This document shows positions 9,167-17,948 of a DNA stretch of 64,000 nucleotides, in pieces. The notes below the pieces were generated by a model, which was not told where the DNA came from, did no database searches, and saw nothing but the letters and a program-made list of their open reading frames with translations. The stretch's first letter is position 1. The number at the start of each line of letters is the position of its first letter. The translations under genes were made by a program, and so were the position numbers. Origin of the DNA: Hyphomicrobiales bacterium (GTDB taxonomy: Bacteria; Pseudomonadota; Alphaproteobacteria; Rhizobiales; Rhizobiaceae); assembly GCA_900468805.1 (NCBI GenBank), contig UEIF01000021.1, forward strand, positions 124,001-188,000. The letters are read 5' to 3'.

Positions 9167-9196
9167 TAAGAAAAGGGCGGCCGTCGCCGGCCGCCC
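9167..9196 (-). terminator. Hairpin with T-run after phnD (partial terminator inside operon)
   Basis: On the minus strand GGGCGGCCG-gcga-CGGCCGCCC is followed by TTTTCTTAT, about 18 bases after the phnD stop and before phnE1. A terminator here would make the binding protein more abundant than the permeases. Confidence 0.75.
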
Positions 9197-9214
9197 CGCA
9201 TACGGATGGCGCAA

Positions 9215-10123
9215 TCAGCCGCCGATAGCAGCCTTGCGAACTTCTACGACAGCGTTGTAGAAGTCGTGCTTGACCGGGGCGTAGCCCTTGTAGTCGCCGC
9301 CTTCGATAGCTGCGAAGCACTTGTGGTCCTTCTCCGGCAGGGCCGTGAAGAAGGCGGTGAGCTTCTTCTGCCACTCTTCGCCGAGAGCGTTGCGAACGAC
9401 GAGCGGGCCGTTCGGGATCAGCGGCGAACGCCATACTTCAACGAGCTTGTTCGGATCGACGGCGCCCTTGTCGACTTCCTTGCGGAAGGTACCGGAGGTG
9501 TAGCCGTCCTTGAAATCGCCGAGGCCCGAAGAGTCGTCAACAGCAACGTCAACCTTGCCGTCGTAAGCAGCGAGAAGGTTGTTCTCGTGGCCGCCGTTGA
9601 ACTGCGTGGAAGCGAAGAACTTGTCGTTCGGCATGCCGGTGTCCTTCGGGATCTGCGTCAGCGGAACGAGGTAGCCCGAGGTGGAGTCCGGATCGGCGTA
9701 GCCGAGCTTCTTGCCCTTGGCGTCCTTGATCGTCTTGATGCCGGAGGACTTCAGGGCGAGACCGATCGAGTAGTAACCCGTGGAGCCGTCCTTCTGCTGC
9801 GTCGTCAGGATCGGCGTAACAGCCTTCGGGTCCTTGATGTAAACGGATGCGTAGCCGGAAGCGCCGAGTTCGGCGAAGTCGAGCGTGCCGCCGAGGAGAC
9901 CCTGGATAACGCCGTCATAGTCGGCAGCCGGGAAGAGCGAAACCTTCTCGAAGCCGAATTCCTGCTTCAGGTGGTCTGCAAGGCAGGCATAGTTGCGCAG
10001 GCGGTCGGTTTCGTTTTCGCCGCCGAGGATGCCGACGCGGAATTCCTTGAGGTCAGCGGCATTGGCAGCGCCAGCTGCGAGCGACAGAAGCGCCGTTGCA
10101 GCAAAAAGTGCTTTCTTCAACAT
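9215..10123 (-). CDS. phnD: Phosphonate-binding periplasmic protein
   Basis: Captures phosphonates in the periplasm for the PhnCE1E2 importer. 302 residues with a clear signal peptide (MLKKALF, hydrophobic core, ANA cleavage near residue 22). The mature start AADLKEFRVGILGGENETDR and the DFAELGASGYASVYI region are typical of PhnD. The start has GGAGAG upstream. It sits between phnC and phnE1 and is followed by a terminator-like hairpin. A short GACCGG/CCGGTC stem precedes its ribosome binding site. Confidence 0.95.
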   Translation of the reverse strand: MLKKALFAATALLSLAAGAANAADLKEFRVGILGGENETDRLRNYACLADHLKQEFGFEKVSLFPAADYDGVIQGLLGGTLDFAELGASGYASVYIKDPKAVTPILTTQQKDGSTGYYSIGLALKSSGIKTIKDAKGKKLGYADPDSTSGYLVPLTQIPKDTGMPNDKFFASTQFNGGHENNLLAAYDGKVDVAVDDSSGLGDFKDGYTSGTFRKEVDKGAVDPNKLVEVWRSPLIPNGPLVVRNALGEEWQKKLTAFFTALPEKDHKCFAAIEGGDYKGYAPVKHDFYNAVVEVRKAAIGG

Positions 10124-10212
10124 GGGTTCTCTCCAGAATGACCGGGGGTCCGGTCGTTTTTGTTACGAAGAAATGTGCCCTTGACGTGGGCGTTCGATCG
10201 CGGCCGCCCCTC

Positions 10213-11061
10213 TCACAGACCGGCCAGCGCCAGCGGTTGATTGCCGGCGGATTGGTTTTCGGCTCCTTCCGGAGCCATGTTGATTGCGGTCGAGGTCATC
10301 GTTTCGTCGATGCCCGCGCCGTCCTTGTCCGTGCCGTAGATTTCTTTCACGGCCTCGGAGGTCAGTTCGGAGGGCTTGCCGTCGAAAACGACGCGGCCGC
10401 CTGCCATGCCGACGATGCGTTCGCAATAGTTGCGGGCCGTATCGAGCGTGTGCAGGTTGGTGATGACGGTAATGCCTTCGCGCTCGTTGATGTCGCGCAG
10501 TGCATCCATGACGATCTTTGCATTCAGCGGGTCGAGCGAGGCGATCGGCTCGTCGGCCAGAACCATCTTCGGGTTCTGCATCAGCGCGCGGGCAATCGCC
10601 ACGCGCTGCTGCTGACCGCCCGAAAGCGTGCCGGCTGCCTGCAGCGCCGTCTGCTCGATGCCGAGGCGCTCAAGTGCCGCGATAGCCTGGATGCGCTCTT
10701 CGCGGCTGAAGACGTTGAGCAGGCTGAGGATCGTCGAGCGGTGGTTCAGGCGGCCGAGCATGACGTTGGTCAGCACGTCGAGACGCGGCACGAGATTGAA
10801 CTGCTGGAAGATCATCGCGCAGTCGCGCTGCCAGTTGCGCAGTGGCTGACCGCGAAGGCCGGAAACCTCGACACCACCGAAATGGATGGTGCCGGAGGAG
10901 GGTTCCTGCAGGCGGTTGATCATGCGCAGGAGGGTGGACTTGCCGGCGCCGGAACGGCCGATGATCCCGACCATCTGGCCCTGAGGAATGTCCAGCGTTA
11001 CGGAATCGACAGCGAGCTTCTTTCCGAACCGGCGTGTGACATTCTTCAGTTCGAACATCAT
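10213..11061 (-). CDS. phnC: Phosphonate ABC transporter ATP-binding protein
   Basis: ATPase of the phosphonate importer. 282 residues from ATG 11061 (ATG 11058 also possible; AGGAAG upstream). Walker A GRSGAGKS at 35-42, signature LSGGQ and Walker B LADEP are intact. The C-terminal 30 residues beyond the ATPase fold ([13 protein letters not shown]...) are low-complexity and unusual. A 115-base gap before it suggests that phnC-D-E1-E2 may have their own promoter. Confidence 0.94.
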   Translation of the reverse strand: MMFELKNVTRRFGKKLAVDSVTLDIPQGQMVGIIGRSGAGKSTLLRMINRLQEPSSGTIHFGGVEVSGLRGQPLRNWQRDCAMIFQQFNLVPRLDVLTNVMLGRLNHRSTILSLLNVFSREERIQAIAALERLGIEQTALQAAGTLSGGQQQRVAIARALMQNPKMVLADEPIASLDPLNAKIVMDALRDINEREGITVITNLHTLDTARNYCERIVGMAGGRVVFDGKPSELTSEAVKEIYGTDKDGAGIDETMTSTAINMAPEGAENQSAGNQPLALAGL

Positions 11062-11176
11062 GCTCTTCCTTCGCATTTCAGGCTTGCGTCTGGGATCGCA
11101 TTAGTCCCGCTTCATGAACCTCGCGTGTCAGTTTTGTGTAAGTCCTGTCACAAAACCCTGTGCCGCGATATTCAGC

Positions 11177-11794
11177 TCAACCGCCGTATCGGGAGAGGAA
11201 GTCTTCGGCGCCAAGCGCCCGGAAATCCGCCAGTGCATCGCGCAATCGGCCGTGTTCCCAGTCCCACCAGGCGAGCCTGTCCATGCGCTCGCCAACCTCT
11301 TTCGGGAAGCGTTCGCGGATGAGTTTGGCCGGCACGCCGCCGACGATCGTGTAGGGAGCGACATCCTTCGAGACGACTGCGCCGGCGCCGATGACGGCGC
11401 CGTTGCTGACGGTCACGCCCGGCAGGATCGTAGCGCCATGGCCAATCCAGACATCGTTGCCGATCGCGACGCGGTTCGAGCGGCGCCATTCGAAGAACTC
11501 CGTCTCCATGTCGGCATCCGGCCAGTAATCGACGGCGCGATAGGTGAAGTGGTGCAGCGTCGCGCGCCAGGTCGGGTGGTTGGTGGCGTTGATGCGCACC
11601 GCAGCGGCGATGTTGACGAACTTGCCGATCGTCGCACACCAGATGGAGCCGTCCTGCATGATGTAGGAATAGTCGCCGAACTCCACTTCGCTGATCCGGC
11701 AACGCTCGGAGACTTCCGTATAGCGGCCGAAGCTCGAATTGGAGACGGAGGCGGTCTCGTGGAAATAGGGCTCGATGCCCAGCTTGCGGCTCAT
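11177..11794 (-). CDS. Hexapeptide-repeat acetyltransferase of the phosphonate cluster
   Basis: 205-residue left-handed beta-helix acyltransferase of the chloramphenicol/serine acetyltransferase type. Hexapeptide-like turns run from about residue 20 to 165 (IGKFVNIA, IGNDVWIGHGATILPG, IGAGAVV, IVGGVPAKLI), and H96 in NATNHPTW is a candidate catalytic His region. It overlaps phnL by four bases, so it belongs to the phn operon. Such genes are recurrent in proteobacterial phn clusters, and acetylation of aminoalkylphosphonates is the likely role by analogy with E. coli PhnO, an unrelated fold. Substrate not shown. Confidence 0.85.
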   Translation of the reverse strand: MSRKLGIEPYFHETASVSNSSFGRYTEVSERCRISEVEFGDYSYIMQDGSIWCATIGKFVNIAAAVRINATNHPTWRATLHHFTYRAVDYWPDADMETEFFEWRRSNRVAIGNDVWIGHGATILPGVTVSNGAVIGAGAVVSKDVAPYTIVGGVPAKLIRERFPKEVGERMDRLAWWDWEHGRLRDALADFRALGAEDFLSRYGG

Positions 11795-12501
11795 GCTGCG
11801 ATCGCCTTTCGGGGAGAGAATTGCTGGACGTCCAGAATGCGGTCAGCGGCTGCCTCGCGCACTTCCTCATCGTGGAAGATGCCGAGCAGGGCGACGCCCG
11901 CCTTTTTCTTTTCCTCGATCATGCCGACGACGACCGCCCGGTTTTTCGCATCGAGCGAAGCGGTCGGCTCGTCGAGCAGCAGGATTGTGTGATCGGTGAT
12001 GAAGCCGCGGGCGATATTGACTCGCTGCTGCTCGCCGCCGGAGAAGGTGGCGGGCGGCAGTTGCCAGAGCGCTTCCGGCAGGTTGAGCTTTTCGAGCAGT
12101 GCAGCCGCCTTTTCCCTGGCGCTGGCGGCGGCTTCACCACGTGCGAGCAGCGGCTCGGCGACCACGTCGATCGCCGCAACGCGCGGTACGGTGCGCAGAA
12201 ACTGGCTGACATAGCCGAGCGTCTGGCGCCGCACGTCGAGAATGGTGCGCGGGTCGGCGGCGGCGAGGTCGACGATCTTGCCCTTGTGGTCGACGAGGAT
12301 TTGTCCGGTATCGACGGCATAATTGCCGTAGATCATCTTGAGCAGCGAGCTTTTGCCGATGCCCGAGGGGCCACCGAGCACGACGCATTCGCCCGATGCA
12401 ACCGAGAAGGTGACATCGGAAACGACCGGCAGCTTGAGGCCGTCGCGCAGGTGCATGATGAAGCTCTTGGCGACTTCTGAAACGACGAGAGGCGTTGCCA
12501 T
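11791..12501 (-). CDS. phnL: C-P lyase complex ATP-binding protein
   Basis: ABC-type ATPase needed with PhnGHI to form ribose-1-phosphonate-5-triphosphate in the C-P lyase pathway. 236 residues; Walker A GGPSGIGKSS at 43-52, SGGEQQR signature and Walker B LLLDEPTASLD. Unlike a transporter ATPase it sits among catalytic phn genes, three bases after phnK, and overlaps the acetyltransferase gene. Confidence 0.94.
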   Translation of the reverse strand: MATPLVVSEVAKSFIMHLRDGLKLPVVSDVTFSVASGECVVLGGPSGIGKSSLLKMIYGNYAVDTGQILVDHKGKIVDLAAADPRTILDVRRQTLGYVSQFLRTVPRVAAIDVVAEPLLARGEAAASAREKAAALLEKLNLPEALWQLPPATFSGGEQQRVNIARGFITDHTILLLDEPTASLDAKNRAVVVGMIEEKKKAGVALLGIFHDEEVREAAADRILDVQQFSPRKAIAA

Positions 12502-12504
12502 GAT

Positions 12505-13281
12505 TTAAACCTGCAGGATCGAGGAAACGAGGAGCTGGGTATAGGGCTCGCGCGGGTCGTCCAGCACCCGGTCGGTCAGACCCTGCTCGATGACGAAGCC
12601 GTCCTTCATCACCATCATGCGATGCGACAGGAGGCGGGCGACGGCGAGATCGTGGGTGACGATGATGGCTGAGAGGCCGAGATCGTTGACGAGACCACGC
12701 ACGAGATCGAGCAGGCGCGCCTGCACCGAGACGTCGAGACCGCCGGTCGGCTCGTCCATGAACACGAGGCGCGGGCCGGTCACGAGATTGCGGGCGATCT
12801 GCAGGCGCTGGCGCATGCCGCCGGAGAAAGCGCGCGGCTGATCGTCGATGCGGCCGGTATCGATCTCGACGCGCTCCAGCCAGTCGATGGCCGTGGAGCG
12901 GATCTTGCCGTAATGCCTGTCGCCGATCGCCATCAGCCGCTCGCCGACATTGGCGCCGGCAGAGACCGTCATGCGCAGCCCGTCAGCCGGGTTCTGGTGC
13001 ACGAAGCCCCAGTCCGTCCGCATCAGGAAGCGGCGCTCGGCTTCGCTCATGTGGTAGAGGTCGCGATAGTTGCCGTCGCGCATATGATACTCGACGCTGC
13101 CGGTGGTCGGCATCAGCCGGGTGGAGATGCAGTTGAGCAGCGTCGTCTTGCCAGAGCCGGATTCGCCGACGATGGCGAGCACTTCGCCGGGCCAGAGCTC
13201 GAAGGAGACATTCCGGCAGCCGATGCGGTTGCCGTAGAACTTCGAGAGGTCATTGACTTTGAGAAGCGGTATATCGGTCAT
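12505..13281 (-). CDS. phnK: C-P lyase complex ATP-binding protein
   Basis: ABC-type ATPase that docks on the PhnGHIJ core complex. 258 residues from ATG 13281, which overlaps the phnJ stop by four bases. Walker A GESGSGKT at 39-46; signature FSGGMRQRLQIARNL; Walker B LVFMDEPTGGLD. The frame is open 51 codons upstream, but those codons only overlap phnJ. Confidence 0.95.
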   Translation of the reverse strand: MTDIPLLKVNDLSKFYGNRIGCRNVSFELWPGEVLAIVGESGSGKTTLLNCISTRLMPTTGSVEYHMRDGNYRDLYHMSEAERRFLMRTDWGFVHQNPADGLRMTVSAGANVGERLMAIGDRHYGKIRSTAIDWLERVEIDTGRIDDQPRAFSGGMRQRLQIARNLVTGPRLVFMDEPTGGLDVSVQARLLDLVRGLVNDLGLSAIIVTHDLAVARLLSHRMMVMKDGFVIEQGLTDRVLDDPREPYTQLLVSSILQV

Positions 13282-14153
13282 TCTGCAGCCTCCCGGGCCA
13301 GCATTTCGCCGGCATGTCCGTGCGCGCGGCGGTCTTCGCAATGGTCGGTATCGGAGCAGACGAACATGCGCCCGCCCTTGTCGTCGAGGATCACCTCGTC
13401 GAGGTAGACCTCCTCGGCGCCACACAGCGCACAAGGCTTGCCGAAGCGCTGGATCTCGAAGGGATGGTCCTCGAAGTCCAGGCTGACGACGTCGGTATAG
13501 GGCGGCACGGCATAGATGCGCTTTTCGCGCCCGGCGCCGAAAAGCTGCAGCGCTTCCGACCTGTGCATCTTCGGATTATCGAATTTCGGCGTCGGCGAGG
13601 GATCCATGACATAGCGGCCATGAACCTTGACCGGATAGGCATAGGTCGTGGCGATACGGCCGTTGCGGGCGATATCCTCGTAGAGCTTCACATGCATGAG
13701 GCCGTATTCCTCAAGCGCATGCATCTTGCGTGTCTCGGTCTCGCGCGGTTCGAGGAAGCGCAGCGGTTCCGGGATCGGCACCTGATAGACAAGCACCTGG
13801 CCTTCTCCAAGCTTGTCCTCAGGGATACGGTGACGTGTCTGAATGATCGTCGCATCCTTGGTGTGCGTCGTGACCGCGACATTGGCGACCTTCTGGAAGA
13901 AGGCGCGGATGGAGACCGCGTTCGTCGTGTCGTCGGCACCCTGGTCGATGACTTTTAGAACATCGTCGGGTCCGATGATCGAGGCTGTCACCTGCACACC
14001 GCCGGTACCCCAGCCGTAAGGCATCGGCATTTCTCTTGACGCAAAGGGTACCTGATAGCCGGGAATGGCGATCGCCTTCAGGATCGCGCGGCGGATCATG
14101 CGCTTGGTCTGTTCGTCGAGATAGGCGAAATTGTAGGTGGCGAGATCACTCAT
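13278..14153 (-). CDS. phnJ: Carbon-phosphorus lyase, radical SAM subunit
   Basis: Catalyses radical cleavage of the C-P bond, releasing an alkane and 1,2-cyclic ribose phosphate. 291 residues. The four functionally important cysteines fall at C241, C244, C266 and C272 (CALC...VCSDTDHC), the same numbers reported for E. coli PhnJ. They bind the 4Fe-4S cluster and provide the catalytic thiyl. Its start overlaps phnI and its end overlaps phnK, each by four bases. Confidence 0.97.
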   Translation of the reverse strand: MSDLATYNFAYLDEQTKRMIRRAILKAIAIPGYQVPFASREMPMPYGWGTGGVQVTASIIGPDDVLKVIDQGADDTTNAVSIRAFFQKVANVAVTTHTKDATIIQTRHRIPEDKLGEGQVLVYQVPIPEPLRFLEPRETETRKMHALEEYGLMHVKLYEDIARNGRIATTYAYPVKVHGRYVMDPSPTPKFDNPKMHRSEALQLFGAGREKRIYAVPPYTDVVSLDFEDHPFEIQRFGKPCALCGAEEVYLDEVILDDKGGRMFVCSDTDHCEDRRAHGHAGEMLAREAAE

Positions 14154-15256
14154 TCGGCGGCCTCCTTCTGGGTCTCGCCGCTGTTTCGGGCGGCTTCGAA
14201 TTCGCGGCGCATGCGGCGGACGAGGTCGAGTTCGGCCTGGAAGTCCACATAATGCGGAAGCTTCAGGTGCTCGACGAAGCCGGTCGCCTGCACATTGTCG
14301 GAATGGGAAATGACGAATTCTTCGTCCTGTGCCGGCGCGGTGATGTCCTCGCCAAGCTCTTCAGCTCGCAATGCGCGATCGACGAGTGACATGGCCATCG
14401 CCTTGCGCTCGCTCTGGCCGAAGACCAGGCCGTAACCGCGGGTAAACTGCGGCGGAGCCTTGGCCGAACCCTTGAACTGGTTGACCATCTGGCATTCGGT
14501 GAGCTGGATCGGCCCGAGCGAAACGGCAAAGCCAAGCTCCGGCACATCGAACTCCACCTCGACCTCGCCGATACGGATCTCGCCGGTGAAGGGGTGATTG
14601 CGGCCATAGCCGCGCTGGGTGGAATAGCCGAGCGCCAGCAGGAAACCCTCGTCGCCGCGGGCAAGCGCCTGCAGACGAAGATCGCGGGTCATCGGGAATT
14701 CCATCGGTTCGCGCGTCAGGTCGCCCGTTTCGTGGTCCTCAGGAAGCTCACCGTCATTTTCGATCAGGCCTTCCTGACCGAGGATTTCGGAGACGCGCAT
14801 GACGCGGCCGGTCTCGGCTTCGCGCTGCGCCGGCTCTTCCACGGCTTCATCCGTCAAGAGCGAGGGATCGAGCAGGCGGTGCGTATAGTCGAAGGTGGGC
14901 CCGAGCAGCTGGCCGCCCGGAAGATCCTTGTAGGTGGCGGAGATGCGGCGCTCGATCTGCATATTGGCGGTGTCGAGCGGCTTGGAATAGCCGAAACGCG
15001 GCAGCGTCGTGCGGTAAGCGCGCAGCAGGAAGATCGCCTCGATCATGTCGCCGCGCGACTGGCGCACGGCAAGGGCGGCAAGCGTGCGGTCGTAGAGCGA
15101 GGCTTCGGCCATGACGCGATCGACGGCGAGAGCAAGCTGTTTGACGATCTGCTCGATGCCGATCGCCGGCACGGAACGGTCGCCGCGCCGGCGGTCGGCG
15201 AGCAGGCGGTGAGCATTGGCGATGGCGGCCTCGCCACCCTTGACGGCAACATACAT
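14150..15256 (-). CDS. phnI: C-P lyase core subunit (purine ribonucleoside transfer)
   Basis: Core subunit that, with PhnG, H and L, couples phosphonate to the ribose of ATP with displacement of adenine. 368 residues, full length for the family; the MYVAVKGGE start, the GDRSVPAIGIEQI stretch and the later THRLLDPSLL are typical. It begins four bases after phnH and overlaps phnJ. Confidence 0.95.
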   Translation of the reverse strand: MYVAVKGGEAAIANAHRLLADRRRGDRSVPAIGIEQIVKQLALAVDRVMAEASLYDRTLAALAVRQSRGDMIEAIFLLRAYRTTLPRFGYSKPLDTANMQIERRISATYKDLPGGQLLGPTFDYTHRLLDPSLLTDEAVEEPAQREAETGRVMRVSEILGQEGLIENDGELPEDHETGDLTREPMEFPMTRDLRLQALARGDEGFLLALGYSTQRGYGRNHPFTGEIRIGEVEVEFDVPELGFAVSLGPIQLTECQMVNQFKGSAKAPPQFTRGYGLVFGQSERKAMAMSLVDRALRAEELGEDITAPAQDEEFVISHSDNVQATGFVEHLKLPHYVDFQAELDLVRRMRREFEAARNSGETQKEAAE

Positions 15257-15260
15257 GAGC

Positions 15261-15869
15261 TCAGATCTCCGTTGCTGTGATCTTGGTGGTGCGCGGCAGG
15301 CAGAGGAAACGCTTGCCCGCCGTCAGCACGATGTCGATGCCGCGCGGAAAGAGGGCGCGGTTCTCAGTCCACAGGCGCAGGAACGTTTCCGGCAGGCCGA
15401 CAGGCGCGATCTCGGTCACGCTCTGGATGCCCGGACCCATCAGCGCCAGGCGGCGCCCGCCTTCGAGGTCGGCAAGCTCGATCACCACCGTTGTGGAGCG
15501 ATCGGGATATTCCTGCGTGCCGGCGGCAAACAGGCCGAAGGTGGAGATCATCGTGCCGGCCTCGACGAAGGCGAAGCGCGCCTCGGCCTTCTCGGCCGTC
15601 AGCGGGGCGCTGGTGTGGAAGCCCAGCCATTCCGGGATCGCCGACTTGGCAAGTCCGGCCGAAAGCCAGACGGGCGTGTCGTGGTCGCAGAGCGTCAGGC
15701 CGATCGCGCCGGCGGCAATGCCGAGCGGTGCGGGCGCCGTCACTTCGGCCGCCACCGTCTGGATCGTGCCGGGCCGGGCCATGCCGTCCATCAGCATCTT
15801 GAACACGCTTTGGGCCTCGAATACCGGCTCGGCAAAGCCGCCGGTCAGAACATCGGTCTTGGCGCTCAT
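15261..15869 (-). CDS. phnH: C-P lyase core subunit
   Basis: Non-catalytic PLP-transferase-like fold subunit of the PhnGHIJ complex. 202 residues from ATG 15869; the hallmarks are GGFAEPVFEAQSVFKMLMDG near the N-terminus and FPRGIDIVL near the C-terminus. A much longer open frame extends upstream but only overlaps phnG. The ATG shares one base with the phnG TGA (TGATG), so translation is coupled. Confidence 0.94.
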   Translation of the reverse strand: MSAKTDVLTGGFAEPVFEAQSVFKMLMDGMARPGTIQTVAAEVTAPAPLGIAAGAIGLTLCDHDTPVWLSAGLAKSAIPEWLGFHTSAPLTAEKAEARFAFVEAGTMISTFGLFAAGTQEYPDRSTTVVIELADLEGGRRLALMGPGIQSVTEIAPVGLPETFLRLWTENRALFPRGIDIVLTAGKRFLCLPRTTKITATEI

Positions 15870-16345
15870 CAGTTGTCTCCCCGCACCATGGTGAAGAAAT
15901 CGACGCGGGTCGCGGCCGTCTCCTCGGCCTTGCGACCGGCCTCGGCGGTTATGCGGCTTGATATCGGCGACAGCAGCCTGTCCTCGACGAAGCCCTTGGT
16001 GGCTTCCTCCTGCCAGAGCGCATCGAAGATCGCCGAAAGCCGTGCCTTCTCGCGGTCGGTTCCGAGCGCCTGCGCATGGCCAACGGAGCCGGAAGCAAGG
16101 CGCACCGTCGCCCGCGTCACTGTCACCTCGCCGAGATTGAAGGGCGAGCCGCCGCCGCCGATGCGGCCGCGAACCATGACGAGGCCCGTTTCCGGGCCGC
16201 GCACCGGCTGTGCCGCCGGCTTTTCGGCAAGCGCATCCCACGCCGCCAGCAATTCCTGCCTCTCAGCGCGCGCCAGCAGATCGACGGTGCGTTTGCGTCC
16301 GTTGTCTGTCTGCGCCGCAGCCTCTGTCTTCTCTGCTGCCGTCAT
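15869..16345 (-). CDS. phnG: C-P lyase core subunit, first gene of the phn operon
   Basis: Small core subunit of the C-P lyase complex, 158 residues, with the family's GRIGGGGSPFNLGEVTVTRA segment around 60-79 and GHAQALGTD around 89-97. ATG 16345 has GAGG upstream. It is the first gene of the leftward island. Its upstream region carries an 18-bp palindrome and a PHO-box-like repeat. Confidence 0.94.
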   Translation of the reverse strand: MTAAEKTEAAAQTDNGRKRTVDLLARAERQELLAAWDALAEKPAAQPVRGPETGLVMVRGRIGGGGSPFNLGEVTVTRATVRLASGSVGHAQALGTDREKARLSAIFDALWQEEATKGFVEDRLLSPISSRITAEAGRKAEETAATRVDFFTMVRGDN

Positions 16346-16360
16346 CGTTTTTCCTCGAAA

Positions 16361-16378
16361 TGTCTATTGATATAGACA
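16361..16378. promoter_or_regulatory. Palindromic operator, likely PhnF site
   Basis: Perfect inverted repeat TGTCTAT-tgat-ATAGACA starting 16 bases upstream of the phnG ATG, in the 5' leader. GT...TA...AC symmetry is typical of operators of HutC-subfamily GntR regulators, and phnF is the divergent neighbour. Confidence 0.7.
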
Positions 16379-16413
16379 ACCATACAAGCTATACCTATCC
16401 CTAAATCGGCGAG

Positions 16414-16430
16414 GTGACAAGCGTGTGACA
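16414..16430 (-). promoter_or_regulatory. PHO-box-like direct repeat upstream of phnG
   Basis: On the minus strand TGTCAC-acgct-TGTCAC gives two TGTCA half-sites with 11-base periodicity, the arrangement bound by PhoB (consensus CTGTCAT-N4-CTGTCAT). It lies about 70-85 bases before phnG and points toward it, consistent with phosphate-starvation activation. Confidence 0.65.
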
Positions 16431-16496
16431 CGACACGTCCAAAATTGGCCGGGCTTGAAGAGGTTCGGGCCACGAAATGATCAGGGAAGGGGTGTA

Positions 16497-17234
16497 ATGG
16501 CAGGCATAAAGCAGGTGCAGCGGCAGACGGGCGTAGCGCTCTGGCGGCAGATCGCGGACAGGATCCGCGAGGCGATCGGCAGCGGCGCATATGATGCGAC
16601 TGGCATGGTGCCGCCGGAAACCGCTCTCGCTACGCAGTTCGGCGTCAACAGGCATACCGTGCGCAGCGCGTTAGCCGCTCTTGCCCAAGAAGGCATCGTG
16701 CGGGCTGTGCAGGGTCGTGGCACGCTGATCGAGCGCAAGGAGCGCCTGAACTTCCCGATCAGCCGCCGGACACGCTTTACAGATGGCCTCAGGGACCAGG
16801 CGCGCGAAACGCATGCGCTCCTGCTCGGCCACGCGGAAGAGGTCGCCGACGCCGAGGTCGCCCGTTGGCTGCGCATCGAACAGGGTACGCCTGTCATCCG
16901 GCTGGAAACGGTGCGCGATGCAGATAAACGGCCGGTCGCCCGCGGCACGAGCTGGTTCCCGGCCGCGCGTTTTGCCGGCATCGGCGAGATCTATCGCAAG
17001 ACGGAATCGATCACCAAGGCTTTTGCCGCCCTCGGACTGTCGGACTATGTGCGCGCCACGACCGAGATCACCGCCACCCACGCCGATTCCGGCGACATCG
17101 CCGACCTGGAGCTGACGCCGGGCGCCGTGCTCCTGATCACCAAGGCGATGAACACCGATCTGGAAGGCGTGCCGGTGCAATATTCGATCAGCCGCTTTGC
17201 GGCAGACCGAGTCCAGTTCACCATCGAGAACTGA
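16497..17234 (+). CDS. phnF: GntR/HutC-family transcriptional regulator of phosphonate genes
   Basis: 245 residues. The N-terminal winged HTH (about 12-80) includes ETALATQFGVNRHTVRSAL; a UTRA effector-binding domain fills about 95-240. ATG 16497 was chosen because AGGGAAGGGG precedes it; the 24 open codons upstream lack a good ribosome binding site. It is divergent from phnG, sharing a 150-base regulatory region. It probably represses the island until a phosphonate-derived ligand binds; this is inference from PhnF homologues. Confidence 0.92.
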   Translation: MAGIKQVQRQTGVALWRQIADRIREAIGSGAYDATGMVPPETALATQFGVNRHTVRSALAALAQEGIVRAVQGRGTLIERKERLNFPISRRTRFTDGLRDQARETHALLLGHAEEVADAEVARWLRIEQGTPVIRLETVRDADKRPVARGTSWFPAARFAGIGEIYRKTESITKAFAALGLSDYVRATTEITATHADSGDIADLELTPGAVLLITKAMNTDLEGVPVQYSISRFAADRVQFTIEN

Positions 17235-17239
17235 AAACG

Positions 17240-17266
17240 AAAAAGGCCGGGCGCGAGCCCGGCCTT
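17240..17266 (-). terminator. Terminator for gpmA (shared with phnF 3' end)
   Basis: Stem GGCCGGGC (17245-17252), loop gcga, stem GCCCGGCC (17257-17264). On the minus strand it is followed by TTTTTCGTTTT, a proper T-run ending gpmA. On the plus strand only TT follows. Confidence 0.85.
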
Positions 17267-17290
17267 GAACCTATCGGTGCCTGATTGCGA

Positions 17291-17926
17291 TCAGTGCGCG
17301 CCGGACATGTCGCCGAGCACTTCCTTGGAAGCAACGGTCGAGTCTGCCTTCAGCTTGTAGACTATGGGCACACCCGTCGCCAGATTCAGCGAGAGAACCT
17401 GCTCGCGGGTGAGGCGGTCGAGAACCATGACGAGCGAACGCAGCGAATTGCCGTGCGCGGCAACCAGTACCTTTTCGCCGCGCAGGACGCGCGGAAGAAT
17501 TTCCGTCAGATAGTAAGGCCAGACGCGGGCGCCGGTATCGCGCAGGCTTTCGCCGCCCGGAGGTGGAACGTCGTAGGAGCGGCGCCAGACATGCACCTGC
17601 TCTTCGCCCCACTTGGCGCGGGCATCATCCTTGTTGAGGCCGGAAAGATCGCCGTAGTCGCGCTCGTTGAGCGCCTGGTCGCGGATCGTCTCGAGATCAG
17701 GCTGGCCGACCTTGTCGAGGATGAGCGTCAGCGTGTGCTGCGCGCGCACCAGTGCCGACGTGAAGGCGATATCGAACTTGATGCCGTAGTCGGCAAGTGC
17801 CTGGCCGCCGGTCGTGGCTTCCTGGATGCCGAGCTCGGTCAGATCAGGGTCCTTCCAGCCGGTGAAGAGATTCTTGAGATTCCAGTCGCTCTGGCCGTGG
17901 CGAACGAGGACGAGGGTACCGCTCAT
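17291..17926 (-). CDS. gpmA: 2,3-bisphosphoglycerate-dependent phosphoglycerate mutase
   Basis: Interconverts 3- and 2-phosphoglycerate in glycolysis. 211 residues with the catalytic RHG motif (H10), the ERxYGxLxG equivalent [10 protein letters not shown] and the second histidine motif VAAHGNSLR. The start is ATG 17926, 22 bases after dapB, so both may be one transcript. The 136 open codons upstream overlap dapB and are not used. Confidence 0.96.
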   Translation of the reverse strand: MSGTLVLVRHGQSDWNLKNLFTGWKDPDLTELGIQEATTGGQALADYGIKFDIAFTSALVRAQHTLTLILDKVGQPDLETIRDQALNERDYGDLSGLNKDDARAKWGEEQVHVWRRSYDVPPPGGESLRDTGARVWPYYLTEILPRVLRGEKVLVAAHGNSLRSLVMVLDRLTREQVLSLNLATGVPIVYKLKADSTVASKEVLGDMSGAH

Positions 17927-17948
17927 GAAAAATGCCTCCGAGAAATGG

